From Schizochytrium sp. TIO01 (taxonomy: Eukaryota; Sar; Bigyra; Thraustochytrida; Thraustochytriidae): a stretch of DNA of 64,000 bases. Both the position numbers and the translations under genes were made by a program. Positions 19,142 to 28,267 of the stretch are shown one piece after another. The notes beneath the pieces were generated by a model, which did no database searches, was not told the origin of the DNA, and saw only the letters and a list, made by a program, of their open reading frames with translations. Each line of letters starts with the position of its first letter. The first letter of the stretch is position 1. Location of the stretch: assembly GCA_004764695.1 (NCBI GenBank), contig SMSO01000037.1:1979747-2043746 (forward strand), read 5' to 3'.

Positions 19142-22100
19142 ATGCAAGATGTCCATCGTGGCAATATCAGTAGCCCTAGGCTTGGGGATAAGATGTATTG
19201 GAGCAACAGAACACCTTGCAAGATCATCATGAGGGAATGGAGCGCCAAAGACTTAGTATCGTTCAAAGGAGTCAAGTCTTGGAGGAGAAGAGTGAAAGTC
19301 GAGGTGGAACCCTGGGACGATGTTCAGGCTGCCTCGAGTTTAGCAGTATGCAGTGATGATGAGGATCATGGAATGAGTGAGTGGAACAATACCTTTGACA
19401 ATCGTCTCGCTCTTCACATACCTGAGTACTCTGTACATGAATCTCCGCATATTATATTTTCTATCATCGAGGAGACTCGCTCTTCAGAGCTTTCATTGGA
19501 GAAGAATGAACAAATCATTGCAGTAGGAAGAATGCCCTTAACTTCTTTTCTTGAAATGTTTGATGAAAATAGTTCAAGTGATATAAATGTGCAACTTAAG
19601 CCCCAAGGTCAACTGAAAGTCAATGTTACCGTAATGAACGACATCTCTGGAGAAGAGACAAGTGAAAAACAGACCTCTCGATCAGGATTTTATGGTACCC
19701 ACAAACGACCTTCAGCCATTCGTACAGCAAACTTAAATGAGCTCATGGATAAGTTACGTAAAGGTTATGAGCACGCGAAAAGAAATGTACTCGGGCGTCG
19801 CTCGTTTGAGTCTGTATTCGAGTCATTTGATCAAGATCGTAGTGGTCTCGTCACGCGACCTGACTTTGTCAAAGGCTTGCACAAATTGAACATTAGGCTC
19901 ACTATGCCAGAGACAGGAGTTCTAATGAACATGTTAGAGCTATCAGAAAGCCCACGAGGGGACTTTCAGACTCCTAAACACTCTCTAGTTCACTATATTG
20001 AGCTTGAAGACCTTATTCTTGAGCACATGAGTAAAGACAGACATCCTGTAAGCCCAACCGGAGAGATACTTCTGGTTGATGAGGACATCCGCTTAAAACT
20101 ACGCGAATTAGTAAAGCAAGCCCGCTCTAGGGGGATTTCAACTCGTAAAACATTTGCTCACTTTGATAAAATGCAGACAGGGAATGTGTCCAAGCATGAT
20201 TTTCAACGAGGCCTAGAGCAACTTGGATTCACCTTGAGTGTTCGCGAGCTGGTTGCTCTCTTGGCGGAACTTGATCAAGACCAAAATGGATATATATCCT
20301 TAGCTGAGTTCTATAGCTTCGTCGAAGGTCAGAATAGCCAGACCTCACCTTTTTCGCCAATTTGGTCTCCAGAAAGCAAAGCTAATAATGAGGAGAAAGT
20401 TGGACGGCAAAGCGCATTTGCTGCTGCTTCGCTAAGTTCTCATTCCTACGTAGATGGCGCCCCGTTGCTTTCTAGTGATGGGAGATCCACCAAACCTTTG
20501 GCAAATACCAAGGAGAAAGAGTTGTTGCAGCAACTAAAGGCAGAGAATAAAAAATTACTAGCAAGTCTGAAAACATGTAAGGAGCGAATCCAAAAAGCAG
20601 AGCTGCGTTGTGCGAAAGCTGAGGCAGAAAATAATTCTATTGTTCAACGTGCAAAACGCCAGATCATAGCAGAAGAAAAAAGTTTGTTGCAATGTAATTT
20701 TGTGAAACTTATCAATGAGGCCATCGCAGAGCACTTCCCCAAACATTCAAGTGATGAGGACTCATTCGCGGATGATGAGGCTTACGACCTTCGAGAGCAA
20801 GCCCACATTGCCTTTGAAGGTCTTTTGGAAAAGGATATTGCGAAACTACGTCGTCAACTTGAAGAACAAACTGCTAGAATAAGTGAGTCGGAGCGCCAGG
20901 CAGCTGAGGCTAAGTCTCATCTAACTCGTTTCATATCTCTTTTTTTCTCTAAACCAGAGATATTTGTTCCTCGGCTTGCAAAATTATCATTTCGCTCATC
21001 TCATATTGTGCGTTGCTTCATAAGCAAAGCCATACATGCAGGATTCTCTTCAAGTAAAGAGTACTTTAAAACCACCTTCAGGACCGACATCATAACCCTC
21101 AAAGATCTTCAAGCTCTTCTTGAACCAGAATCATTGTCGCAAACAGATTTGAGTACCCTTGCACAAGAGCTTGGTTCACAGGGGTTGAAGTGGTGCTCAA
21201 CACTGGTTATTTTGAATGGCCAGAACACTGAATGTAGTTATGACGTGTTGGAATTGGCCAAAGGGCTCGACCACTGCTATGAGTGGGACATAAATTCCCT
21301 TTTCAAACATAACCTGGATTGTCAAATGGGCCAATATAAAATAGATTTCGATGAAAGCAATTCGTTTGTAGAAGTTGCGTCACCAGCGAGCACTGCCGCT
21401 AGTGAGATGCCAGCTCCTTTAGCTGCAATCGTTCGAGCTGCAGAATCTAGATTTGAGAAGACTGGGCTTGGCGCTTCCTCCTGGTTTCAAAATATCCCAT
21501 TGACAGGTTACGCTGAATGGGAACAACTGCGTCTTGACTTTGAAGATCTGAACGACGATTTAGAATATGGACATGCCCCAACCTTTCGTAGCACGCTGGA
21601 ACTTGAAGAGTCTTTCCAGTGGATTTGCTCGTTTTGGCCTGCCGTTGACGGGACTAAGTTAAAGAGGTGCTGGGTACAGGAAGGCAAAATTGCAATTCAT
21701 GAGTTTTGCCAAACGATTGACGCTCTATCTGCAGATATGCGAATTCAACAAGACCTAGAAGAGAAGCAGCTGAGCATTCGATATCCAAGCATTGACGCTG
21801 ATGCCTTTGCATTATCCCGACTGTTTCTTAAATTCTCTCCGCAAGAACATTCTTCCCGCTGGCCGCCATTAGTTAAGTTTGGACGGGAACCTTACGATTG
21901 TGTCAGGCTTCTAGAAGGTGATTCTACAGTTGAGCACAGCACGTCGCGAGCACGGAATGTGCTCGCTTTTGTAGCAGGTTCACTTGGTAAAGGTGATAGA
22001 GATGCTGTTATCATGCAAATGAATAGAGATATTGGTGGCTCGGGGATATGGGGGTTATGCGTGACCTGTGAAGGTGCCGCAAATCGACCGGCGCGAGGCG

Positions 22101-22999
22101 CTGCTGTGTATATGCATACAGGAGAAGCACGCGTTGAGGGGGTTAGCCCTGACAGTAAGGAGTATCAGTCTTTGTTGACAGACTTCCGTGAGGATTTGGA
22201 TCTTTTAGAATCATACTCTATTGTTCCGCATGAAGTCCTTATTCAGACGTTTGAGGAGATTGATACTTCAGATGAGGAAATTCTTGTATGTATGTACAAA
22301 AGATTCTTTTCTGGCAACTTAGGTCTACTATCAAGCCTTGTTGCCCGTTCTAGTTCGTTAATAGAAGACCACGTACAATCGCGACAAACATCTCATGATG
22401 CATTGTCCCGGGAAAATCTGTTTATTTGGAAAGCCCGTGAAATTGAGTGTCGGATGCGTCTACAGCATCAGGACGAGATTTTGCGCGTGTTAACCCCTGA
22501 TCGATGGACCATGGAGACCAAATTCAAGGATTCCTGCTGTGCAGGGTATAATGGAGATGTGAGCTATGCTGTTATGAGTTTGTTTCAAGACTTTAAGCTT
22601 ATTATTGGGGCCTCGCCGTGGCAGCTTCTGTTGCGATCTGTTCAGGGGGATAATAAATCCCTGGGACCTTTTGTGAAAAAGTTGAACAAGTTTCGAGAAG
22701 AGCTCTGCCAGATGTTGCACCTTTCGCCGGGGCATTTGCAAGATTTCACAATGTGTATGCAGCGGCTTTTGAATAAACGACAGCACATGCACCACTCGCA
22801 CTTTAAAGGTCTACGGTTTGGCGATCGGATAGCTGCAAAGGTTAACACCGATCGTGGGTCCGTCACATTTTATGTAAATGGAGAACTACAGACGACATTG
22901 ACGCCAATCTGTTCTCAGCCATGGAGATTCGCATGGTTCACTAATCGTGCTGGTTCTGCCACCATCGTTCAATCTCCATTTGAATTAAAGATAGCATGA
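19142..22999 (+). CDS. Large C2-like / EF-hand / coiled-coil protein with SPRY-like C-terminus
   Basis: A 1285-residue protein from the first ATG. Residues ~10-165 look like a beta-rich C2-like domain (short strands, WNNTFDNRLALHIPE, then an acidic loop). EF-hands: loop DQDRSGLVTRPD (~230-241), a degenerate DKMQTGNVSKHD (~341-352) and canonical DQDQNGYISLAE (~378-389). The first and third retain the D-x-D-x-S/N-G pattern for calcium. Coiled coils follow at ~458-520 and ~575-600. The middle (~600-1150) is helical and unrecognised. The last ~65 residues (FGDRIAAKVNTDRGSVTFYVNGE) resemble the second half of a SPRY domain. No signal peptide or membrane helix. A calcium-regulated cytoskeletal, membrane-contact or signalling scaffold is inferred. 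An upstream exon cannot be excluded. Confidence 0.72.
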   Translation: MQDVHRGNISSPRLGDKMYWSNRTPCKIIMREWSAKDLVSFKGVKSWRRRVKVEVEPWDDVQAASSLAVCSDDEDHGMSEWNNTFDNRLALHIPEYSVHESPHIIFSIIEETRSSELSLEKNEQIIAVGRMPLTSFLEMFDENSSSDINVQLKPQGQLKVNVTVMNDISGEETSEKQTSRSGFYGTHKRPSAIRTANLNELMDKLRKGYEHAKRNVLGRRSFESVFESFDQDRSGLVTRPDFVKGLHKLNIRLTMPETGVLMNMLELSESPRGDFQTPKHSLVHYIELEDLILEHMSKDRHPVSPTGEILLVDEDIRLKLRELVKQARSRGISTRKTFAHFDKMQTGNVSKHDFQRGLEQLGFTLSVRELVALLAELDQDQNGYISLAEFYSFVEGQNSQTSPFSPIWSPESKANNEEKVGRQSAFAAASLSSHSYVDGAPLLSSDGRSTKPLANTKEKELLQQLKAENKKLLASLKTCKERIQKAELRCAKAEAENNSIVQRAKRQIIAEEKSLLQCNFVKLINEAIAEHFPKHSSDEDSFADDEAYDLREQAHIAFEGLLEKDIAKLRRQLEEQTARISESERQAAEAKSHLTRFISLFFSKPEIFVPRLAKLSFRSSHIVRCFISKAIHAGFSSSKEYFKTTFRTDIITLKDLQALLEPESLSQTDLSTLAQELGSQGLKWCSTLVILNGQNTECSYDVLELAKGLDHCYEWDINSLFKHNLDCQMGQYKIDFDESNSFVEVASPASTAASEMPAPLAAIVRAAESRFEKTGLGASSWFQNIPLTGYAEWEQLRLDFEDLNDDLEYGHAPTFRSTLELEESFQWICSFWPAVDGTKLKRCWVQEGKIAIHEFCQTIDALSADMRIQQDLEEKQLSIRYPSIDADAFALSRLFLKFSPQEHSSRWPPLVKFGREPYDCVRLLEGDSTVEHSTSRARNVLAFVAGSLGKGDRDAVIMQMNRDIGGSGIWGLCVTCEGAANRPARGAAVYMHTGEARVEGVSPDSKEYQSLLTDFREDLDLLESYSIVPHEVLIQTFEEIDTSDEEILVCMYKRFFSGNLGLLSSLVARSSSLIEDHVQSRQTSHDALSRENLFIWKAREIECRMRLQHQDEILRVLTPDRWTMETKFKDSCCAGYNGDVSYAVMSLFQDFKLIIGASPWQLLLRSVQGDNKSLGPFVKKLNKFREELCQMLHLSPGHLQDFTMCMQRLLNKRQHMHHSHFKGLRFGDRIAAKVNTDRGSVTFYVNGELQTTLTPICSQPWRFAWFTNRAGSATIVQSPFELKIA

Positions 23000-23256
23000 G
23001 GTGTAGTATTTTATCTGATTAATCAATAAGGACAAACTTCAAAACTCACGGTTCCCGAAAATGGAACCAATAATAATGAATGGGATGCATGGAATAGGTG
23101 CCCTCTTTCGAATTCAATTGTCAAAGTTATATATTAAAAGATGATCTCTGAATAGAATGGCAGTTGCATTAGGTGCAGGTGAGTGGTGATAGCTACGTCT
23201 TTCTAAGGGAAGTAGTGATGTTTTTTTCTCAAGAAAATCGAAGAGACGGCTACGAT
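23000..23256. other. Short convergent spacer
   Basis: 257 bp between convergent stop codons. No gene; it holds the 3' UTRs of the C2/EF-hand gene and the phytase-like-domain gene. Confidence 0.5.
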
Positions 23257-24645
23257 TTATAAGACAGCCATTGAGTTGTGGTGACTTGGAGAAGACGAAA
23301 AATTCGATTTTGCACCTGAAGCGCCCAATTCAAATTGGTGTTCTTCAGTACTATCGCCCAGATCCACATAAGCTGTCTCGCGTCCGAGACACATTCGGCA
23401 GTACTTGCGGTAGCGGCGCTTTCGGCAACAACAAATGCAAAGAAGAGAGAAGGCAACGATGATTGCGATGAGCCCCCAGAACGCCATGGTGTACACAGAA
23501 TCAACCTTGTTGGTGAGAGATAATGTAGTTATGTAAGTATGTTGGTTCGGGTTTTCGTTGTTGTCTGAAACAAGCACAAATTCTTTCGAGGGGAGCAGAA
23601 CTAAGCCCTCAAAATTATCTGTCAATCCATTACCCTCCACAGGGAAGCTAAAGACTGGTTTGTTCCAATGTGGCTCTAGAGGCGTATGCGCATGGAGTTT
23701 TGCGGAGAGTTCGTCACGAGAGAGGGAAGCAACGCCCTGTTTGTCAAAGGTGAGAGAGATTGCATATTGAGCCTTGAGTTGAACATAGAATATGTCCACC
23801 TTATCTACATTCCACTCAGCAATGTACTTCCTTTCCATGATTGTTGCAAATTGCGAGTTTTCGTCGATAAAGGTAACATCGACGACCCCTGCATCGTCGT
23901 CATCGTGCTGGAGATCGTAGCGAAAGATCTGGCAGGAGTTGGTATCACGATCATATACCACAAGGCGACGAATGCGTCGAGACACCTCGTCGTCGATTGG
24001 CATTGGGTCTTCAGTTGTGAAAATGACCTTGCGGTGATCTACGGAGGTTGACATACCTTCGAATCCACCGTTGAGAAATTGGTTCTCACTCTCAAGACCA
24101 ACTGCTGTTAATACTGCCGAACTAACAAACTCAAGATCCTTGATGGTTCCATTGACATAGTATTCGGCAATTCTGGCCGTTGTATGGGCGTTTCGTTCGC
24201 TGCCGACAAGAATGGTTGTGCCTGGATCGTCCAGAGGACAACTAGCCTTGTCCTTGTCATCGCAAATTACCGAAAGGCTCTCTGCATCAACAAAGACATC
24301 ACCAGCAGGAATCTCTAGGTTCAATGAGCTTACGAACTCCACGTTACGTACACCAGATCTTCGCATGAAATACAGCCTTCCAGCATCTCCCACGGCCACC
24401 AGTGTGGTGAAATCATCGGCATGTGCTAAGCCAGAAAGCTCGCCTACGGGTGGGTTAAGCCTGCCTGAATCCGAAAAGTTTAAGGGGATTTCTACAGAGC
24501 CTTCAAACTTACCAGAGAACCTTTTACAGCCTTCATCTATTGCACTTTCGCATTGATGTTCAAGCTCAAGCCCAAAAATACCTTCTGTCGTCTGACCCGG
24601 TGCTGAAGCCGTCTTCAGTGTTCTTCTTTGTCCCTCTGCTGCCAT
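23257..24645 (-). CDS. Membrane protein with esterase-like-of-phytase (phytase-like) domain
   Basis: A 462-residue protein from ATG 24645. Residues ~60-375 resemble the phytase-like beta-propeller domain (PF13449 type): LSGLAHADDFTTLVAVGDAGRLY, NGGFEGMSTS, SRRIRRLVVYDRDT and NFEGLVLLPSKEFVLVSDNNENP are its typical strand and 'EG' loop signatures. A single membrane helix (~385-407, FWGLIAIIVAFSLLCICCC) is followed by a basic KRRYRKYC stop-transfer and a ~55-residue tail with Y426-VDL, a possible YxxPhi sorting motif. The propeller should therefore face the lumen or outside, but no clear signal peptide follows the ATG. The frame stays open upstream to 24723 with a hydrophobic/Cys-rich segment, so a signal sequence may come from an unrecognised first exon. 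Phosphatase activity is not shown by sequence. Confidence 0.75.
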   Translation of the reverse strand: MAAEGQRRTLKTASAPGQTTEGIFGLELEHQCESAIDEGCKRFSGKFEGSVEIPLNFSDSGRLNPPVGELSGLAHADDFTTLVAVGDAGRLYFMRRSGVRNVEFVSSLNLEIPAGDVFVDAESLSVICDDKDKASCPLDDPGTTILVGSERNAHTTARIAEYYVNGTIKDLEFVSSAVLTAVGLESENQFLNGGFEGMSTSVDHRKVIFTTEDPMPIDDEVSRRIRRLVVYDRDTNSCQIFRYDLQHDDDDAGVVDVTFIDENSQFATIMERKYIAEWNVDKVDIFYVQLKAQYAISLTFDKQGVASLSRDELSAKLHAHTPLEPHWNKPVFSFPVEGNGLTDNFEGLVLLPSKEFVLVSDNNENPNQHTYITTLSLTNKVDSVYTMAFWGLIAIIVAFSLLCICCCRKRRYRKYCRMCLGRETAYVDLGDSTEEHQFELGASGAKSNFSSSPSHHNSMAVL

Positions 24646-25443
24646 CTTATCTCTGCTGCACCCAGCACAGCAGCACCGGAAGAAGAAGATAGGCGTCAAG
24701 CCTCGGAGTGAAGCGCAAAGCAAGCTTGTCTGAATTGAAGCTCTATAGGTCTGAGTTTGTGAATTGCAAGTGAGTTGAGGTTTCGATCGTGCGTGTGAAG
24801 TTCAAGAATTACTCCTGTAGATGGAGGTAGATGAGTGCATCTTCGAAAAGAAATATTATTACTTTATTTTATTTTTAACAAGAAGAAGAAAGATATAGAA
24901 GTAAGTAGTTCTAGGCGACCTAGTAACTCTTTATTTAACAGTGGAGTTGTTTTCTTTTCAAGAATTTCATTCTGAGTCGTTCATAGATTGTTTGTTTTAA
25001 TTAAAATCATTAGGCATAGTAGGTCATTCTATTCTTCGCATATTCTTTTCGTGCAGACTGCAAATCAAGAAAGCACTAAGCCTGCCGGACTTGCATGCCT
25101 CTTGCGGCCCTGCGGGCAGAGGAGCGCTGGGGAGACCACCTCTTTTTTGATTGCTAAAGATCCTCCCGTAAGACCTCGCCTTGTCTTCACTAGGGGATCG
25201 ACCTCTCCGACCGTGCAGAATATCCATCGATATCCATCAACTCAACGTTGCTGTGTTTTTCGATTTGCTACCAGTGTACAGAGCGATTTGCACTGGGGGG
25301 GGGCGTCTCTAACAGAGGCAACGTTTACCAAAGTGGGACCGTTCTTTGTGAGGCTGTTCTTCTAAAACTTGCCCGTCGTCAAAACTCAGTTCACTTCTTC
25401 TAAGCGTGTTGTGCCGGGTCAAACTTAACTGCTTTCTCTAAAA
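24646..25443. promoter_or_regulatory. Divergent promoter between phytase-like (-) and PDZ/zinc-finger gene (+)
   Basis: About 800 bp, AT-rich in the middle (24840-25020), with a G9 run at 25292. Should contain both promoters and possibly a 5' exon of the phytase-like gene. No other gene seen. Confidence 0.45.
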
Positions 25444-27321
25444 ATGCTTCGCCCTCGACGCAACCGTGATGATGAGAACGCATATGTCTCTCTGGATGAT
25501 GACAGCTCTGACGTTTCGGGTCTGCATGGCGACTATGGCGAGTTATCTGCAGATGAGTATAGCTCGAACCGCTATTTCGAGGATCACGATGGGTCCTCAT
25601 CGTCTTACCGTGGAAGTAGCTATCTCCAAGAAGACCAGGGTCCCTCTGCCACCGAAAAGGCAACAGCTCGCGCCAAGGAGCTGACAGCCTCTTTTCAGGC
25701 CGGGGCATCCAAATTCTTCCAATCTACAAAGGACTGGATTAAGGAGAAGGCCGAGCAAGCCAACCAGGCTACATCATCATCAGAAAATGAGCACATGCAC
25801 CGCATGCCACTCTTCAGCAACGACCATGGAGGGCTTCAATCTCAGCAAGTGAGATCCAATGATGGTCAAAGTCGACAGTCTCGCAGTGGTAGAGGCGAGA
25901 GAAGTCGCAGAAACGAAAGGGAAATCGATCCAGCAAGATTGTTGGTGCAAGAGCAGGTTCCACTTGCGCTCGGCAAGGTGGTAAGCGGGGACTTGGACCC
26001 TTCGAGGCCCGAAACGAGAGCATTGTACAGAAGCTTGCCTGTATACGTTCCTCATGGTGTAAGCAAAGGACAAGAGTTTGTGGTGGCGCTGCCCACAGGT
26101 GAGGCGCGCCTAGTAGCTGTCCCGGCGAATATGGAAGCTGGTGAGCGCGTGACTATTGCATACAAAGGATATATTCATGACGGATTTGGTGTGGAGTATG
26201 TGGACGAAGAAGATGAGGATATTCTCAACGAGACGACGGCGGTGCCCGACGGCGGCCCTAAGGACTCGAGTAAACCTCGTAGTGAGCATGTCCGCAAATC
26301 TCCTGATGAACGACTCATTGATCTATACCGCAAGCACAACCCAGAGGAGCGCGATGCATTGCTGGAACGTGGCGAGGATGGATTCGGAATCCAGGTCTAT
26401 GATGGTGAATTTGGTGTACATGTTTACCACGCGGTGTTTGTTGGCGTGCAGACTATGATCGCTGCGGATGATGTGATTGTCAGTGTGAATGGCGAAGCTG
26501 TGGTTTGTCGTAAAGACTTTGAGCGGATACTTGCCACGGTGGAGGTTGGTGGCTACATTTCACTTGGTATTCTACGCAAATCGCCTCCTCCGGTGCAACG
26601 CTGCCCTGCTGGTCACCCTTTGCTTGATGTGGGTCCTCGAGATCCACTTCCCTTAGGTTCTGTATGCAACCGCTGCTCCCGACGCCTCTTCGACGTTGCG
26701 AAGGTTCATCGATGTACAGAATGCGATTGGGCGCTCTGTGATGAATGCTACCAAGGAACCTTCGAGGCTATGAACTCTGGCGTTAATGCCAATCGTGGAG
26801 CACCTGAATGGGCAGACCGTTACGAAGAAAGTTTCGGAGCTAAACTCAGTTTCTCAACCTTTGACAAGGGCACCAAACTTCGCATTTATTGGCACACCAC
26901 TGGCGAATGGTGGCTTGGCGAGGTGTCGAGCTACCAGCCTGGACGTGGGCACGAGATCGTTTACGAGGAAGGTTCTGGCCCCAATAAGCAAATGTCCAAG
27001 CAAACTATTCCCGATATTTCGCTGTATACATACAAAGTGTTACGACCTAAAAAGGAGGATTCTAAGCAGAATTTGGACCAGATGCAGCAGAAAGGACAAG
27101 AGGCTGCGAAAGAGCAGGAGGAGGACCTCCTTGCATCTGGGGGCGAATCCTTTATGCTTAATGATGATGAGCGGTCACTTTTGGAGTCGATTGAGAAAGA
27201 TCTTGGTTCCGGTATCGAAGAGGATCTTTCTTCAACTTCGCCATCTGCGGTGGGCACTGTAGAGAATGATAGTGGCGCAAAATCGACACAGCAGCACCAA
27301 CAAGATGGTAGCCTTTTATAA
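25444..27321 (+). CDS. PDZ-like / ZZ-type zinc finger / Tudor-like multidomain protein
   Basis: A 625-residue single-exon protein. Order: acidic disordered N-terminus; amphipathic helix rich in Lys/Phe (~80-108, SFQAGASKFFQSTKDWIKEK); a 'V.VP.GV..G.EF.V.LP.G...V.VP' segment (~198-240), a motif common in algal and stramenopile proteins; a PDZ-like domain (~312-378, FGIQVYD..FGVHVY...AADDVIVSVNGEAV); a Cys/His cluster (~385-440, CPAGH...CNRC...HRCTECDWALCDECY) that fits a ZZ/C1-like two-zinc finger; a Tudor/chromo-barrel-like stretch (~470-530, GTKLRIYWHTTGEWWLGEVSSY). The C-terminus is acidic and Gln-rich. No membrane helix. It is probably a cytoplasmic or nuclear adaptor binding peptides, membranes or ubiquitin-pathway partners, but the exact function is unknown. 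Confidence 0.75.
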   Translation: MLRPRRNRDDENAYVSLDDDSSDVSGLHGDYGELSADEYSSNRYFEDHDGSSSSYRGSSYLQEDQGPSATEKATARAKELTASFQAGASKFFQSTKDWIKEKAEQANQATSSSENEHMHRMPLFSNDHGGLQSQQVRSNDGQSRQSRSGRGERSRRNEREIDPARLLVQEQVPLALGKVVSGDLDPSRPETRALYRSLPVYVPHGVSKGQEFVVALPTGEARLVAVPANMEAGERVTIAYKGYIHDGFGVEYVDEEDEDILNETTAVPDGGPKDSSKPRSEHVRKSPDERLIDLYRKHNPEERDALLERGEDGFGIQVYDGEFGVHVYHAVFVGVQTMIAADDVIVSVNGEAVVCRKDFERILATVEVGGYISLGILRKSPPPVQRCPAGHPLLDVGPRDPLPLGSVCNRCSRRLFDVAKVHRCTECDWALCDECYQGTFEAMNSGVNANRGAPEWADRYEESFGAKLSFSTFDKGTKLRIYWHTTGEWWLGEVSSYQPGRGHEIVYEEGSGPNKQMSKQTIPDISLYTYKVLRPKKEDSKQNLDQMQQKGQEAAKEQEEDLLASGGESFMLNDDERSLLESIEKDLGSGIEEDLSSTSPSAVGTVENDSGAKSTQQHQQDGSLL

Positions 27322-28267
27322 CCAGCCCAGTTGTATGTAAACGAATTCTTCTGCGCCGCATTGCGCGAAACTTGGATGCCAAGAGCGTTGCTTGAGGTGA
27401 GTTTCTGTTCTATGGATATCATACAGTATTCCAGAGGAGAGGTATAGTATATCATTCATATTGACTCAAAGTAGCCATTTTATTACCTACGATTCAAGTT
27501 AATCTATACACTTTTGCACCAACAAAATTATTACTTTGCACTTACTTGCCAATCATCTATTGTTAAATTATCGGTGCTTCGTAAACCAGAAAAGTGAAAC
27601 ACATCTTGCTGATACAAAATTTCTTCCTGGAAAGAGTGGCAATGCGTGAGCCAGGCAAATAAATAATACACTTGTGAAAAAAGATTTGCAACAAAACTAT
27701 TAGCAGTAGCAAAAAGCAAAAGTAATAATGTGTGGATGATATGTAAAATTTCCTGATTCAGTATATAAGGTAGAGCATGGTGTTCATACCGTCAGCTCGA
27801 TAGTGCAAATCTACCCCGTAGTAGGGCCAGCAAAAGGTTGAAAGGTGTTTTATAGAACGACCGAAGGGATGCTGAACCCAATAACAAAGCACGAAACGAG
27901 CAATCTTGTGGACAAAGTAAGCGTCCATCAACGAACAAAGGCTAGCGATTGCCATTAAAATGCGTGTCTATCTCTCCAAGAATAGCACGTCATGTTGGCG
28001 CGGCTGGTGAGCATCTGAACTTTTTTTCTTCTATTTTTGACTTGTGGTTATTTTTATCCCCTGCTTTAGCTTTCTTTATTTGCCAGAGATTAAGAAGATT
28101 TCAAATAACAAGGTCATGGCTCTAGAGAGTCAAACAGTTTATGATGGCATCGACAGCAGCAATGTTGTGCAGTACAATAAATCTAAGGTGGAGAAGTAAG
28201 AAACGTGAGTGGCATATAACAAAAAGGTAAAGGGAGTGCTACAGGGATGAAAGAAGGGAGAACAACC
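27322..28267. other. Convergent intergenic region
   Basis: AT-rich spacer of about 950 bp between the PDZ/zinc-finger gene (+) and ATM1 (-). Only short unsupported frames occur. Both 3' UTRs lie here. Confidence 0.5.
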
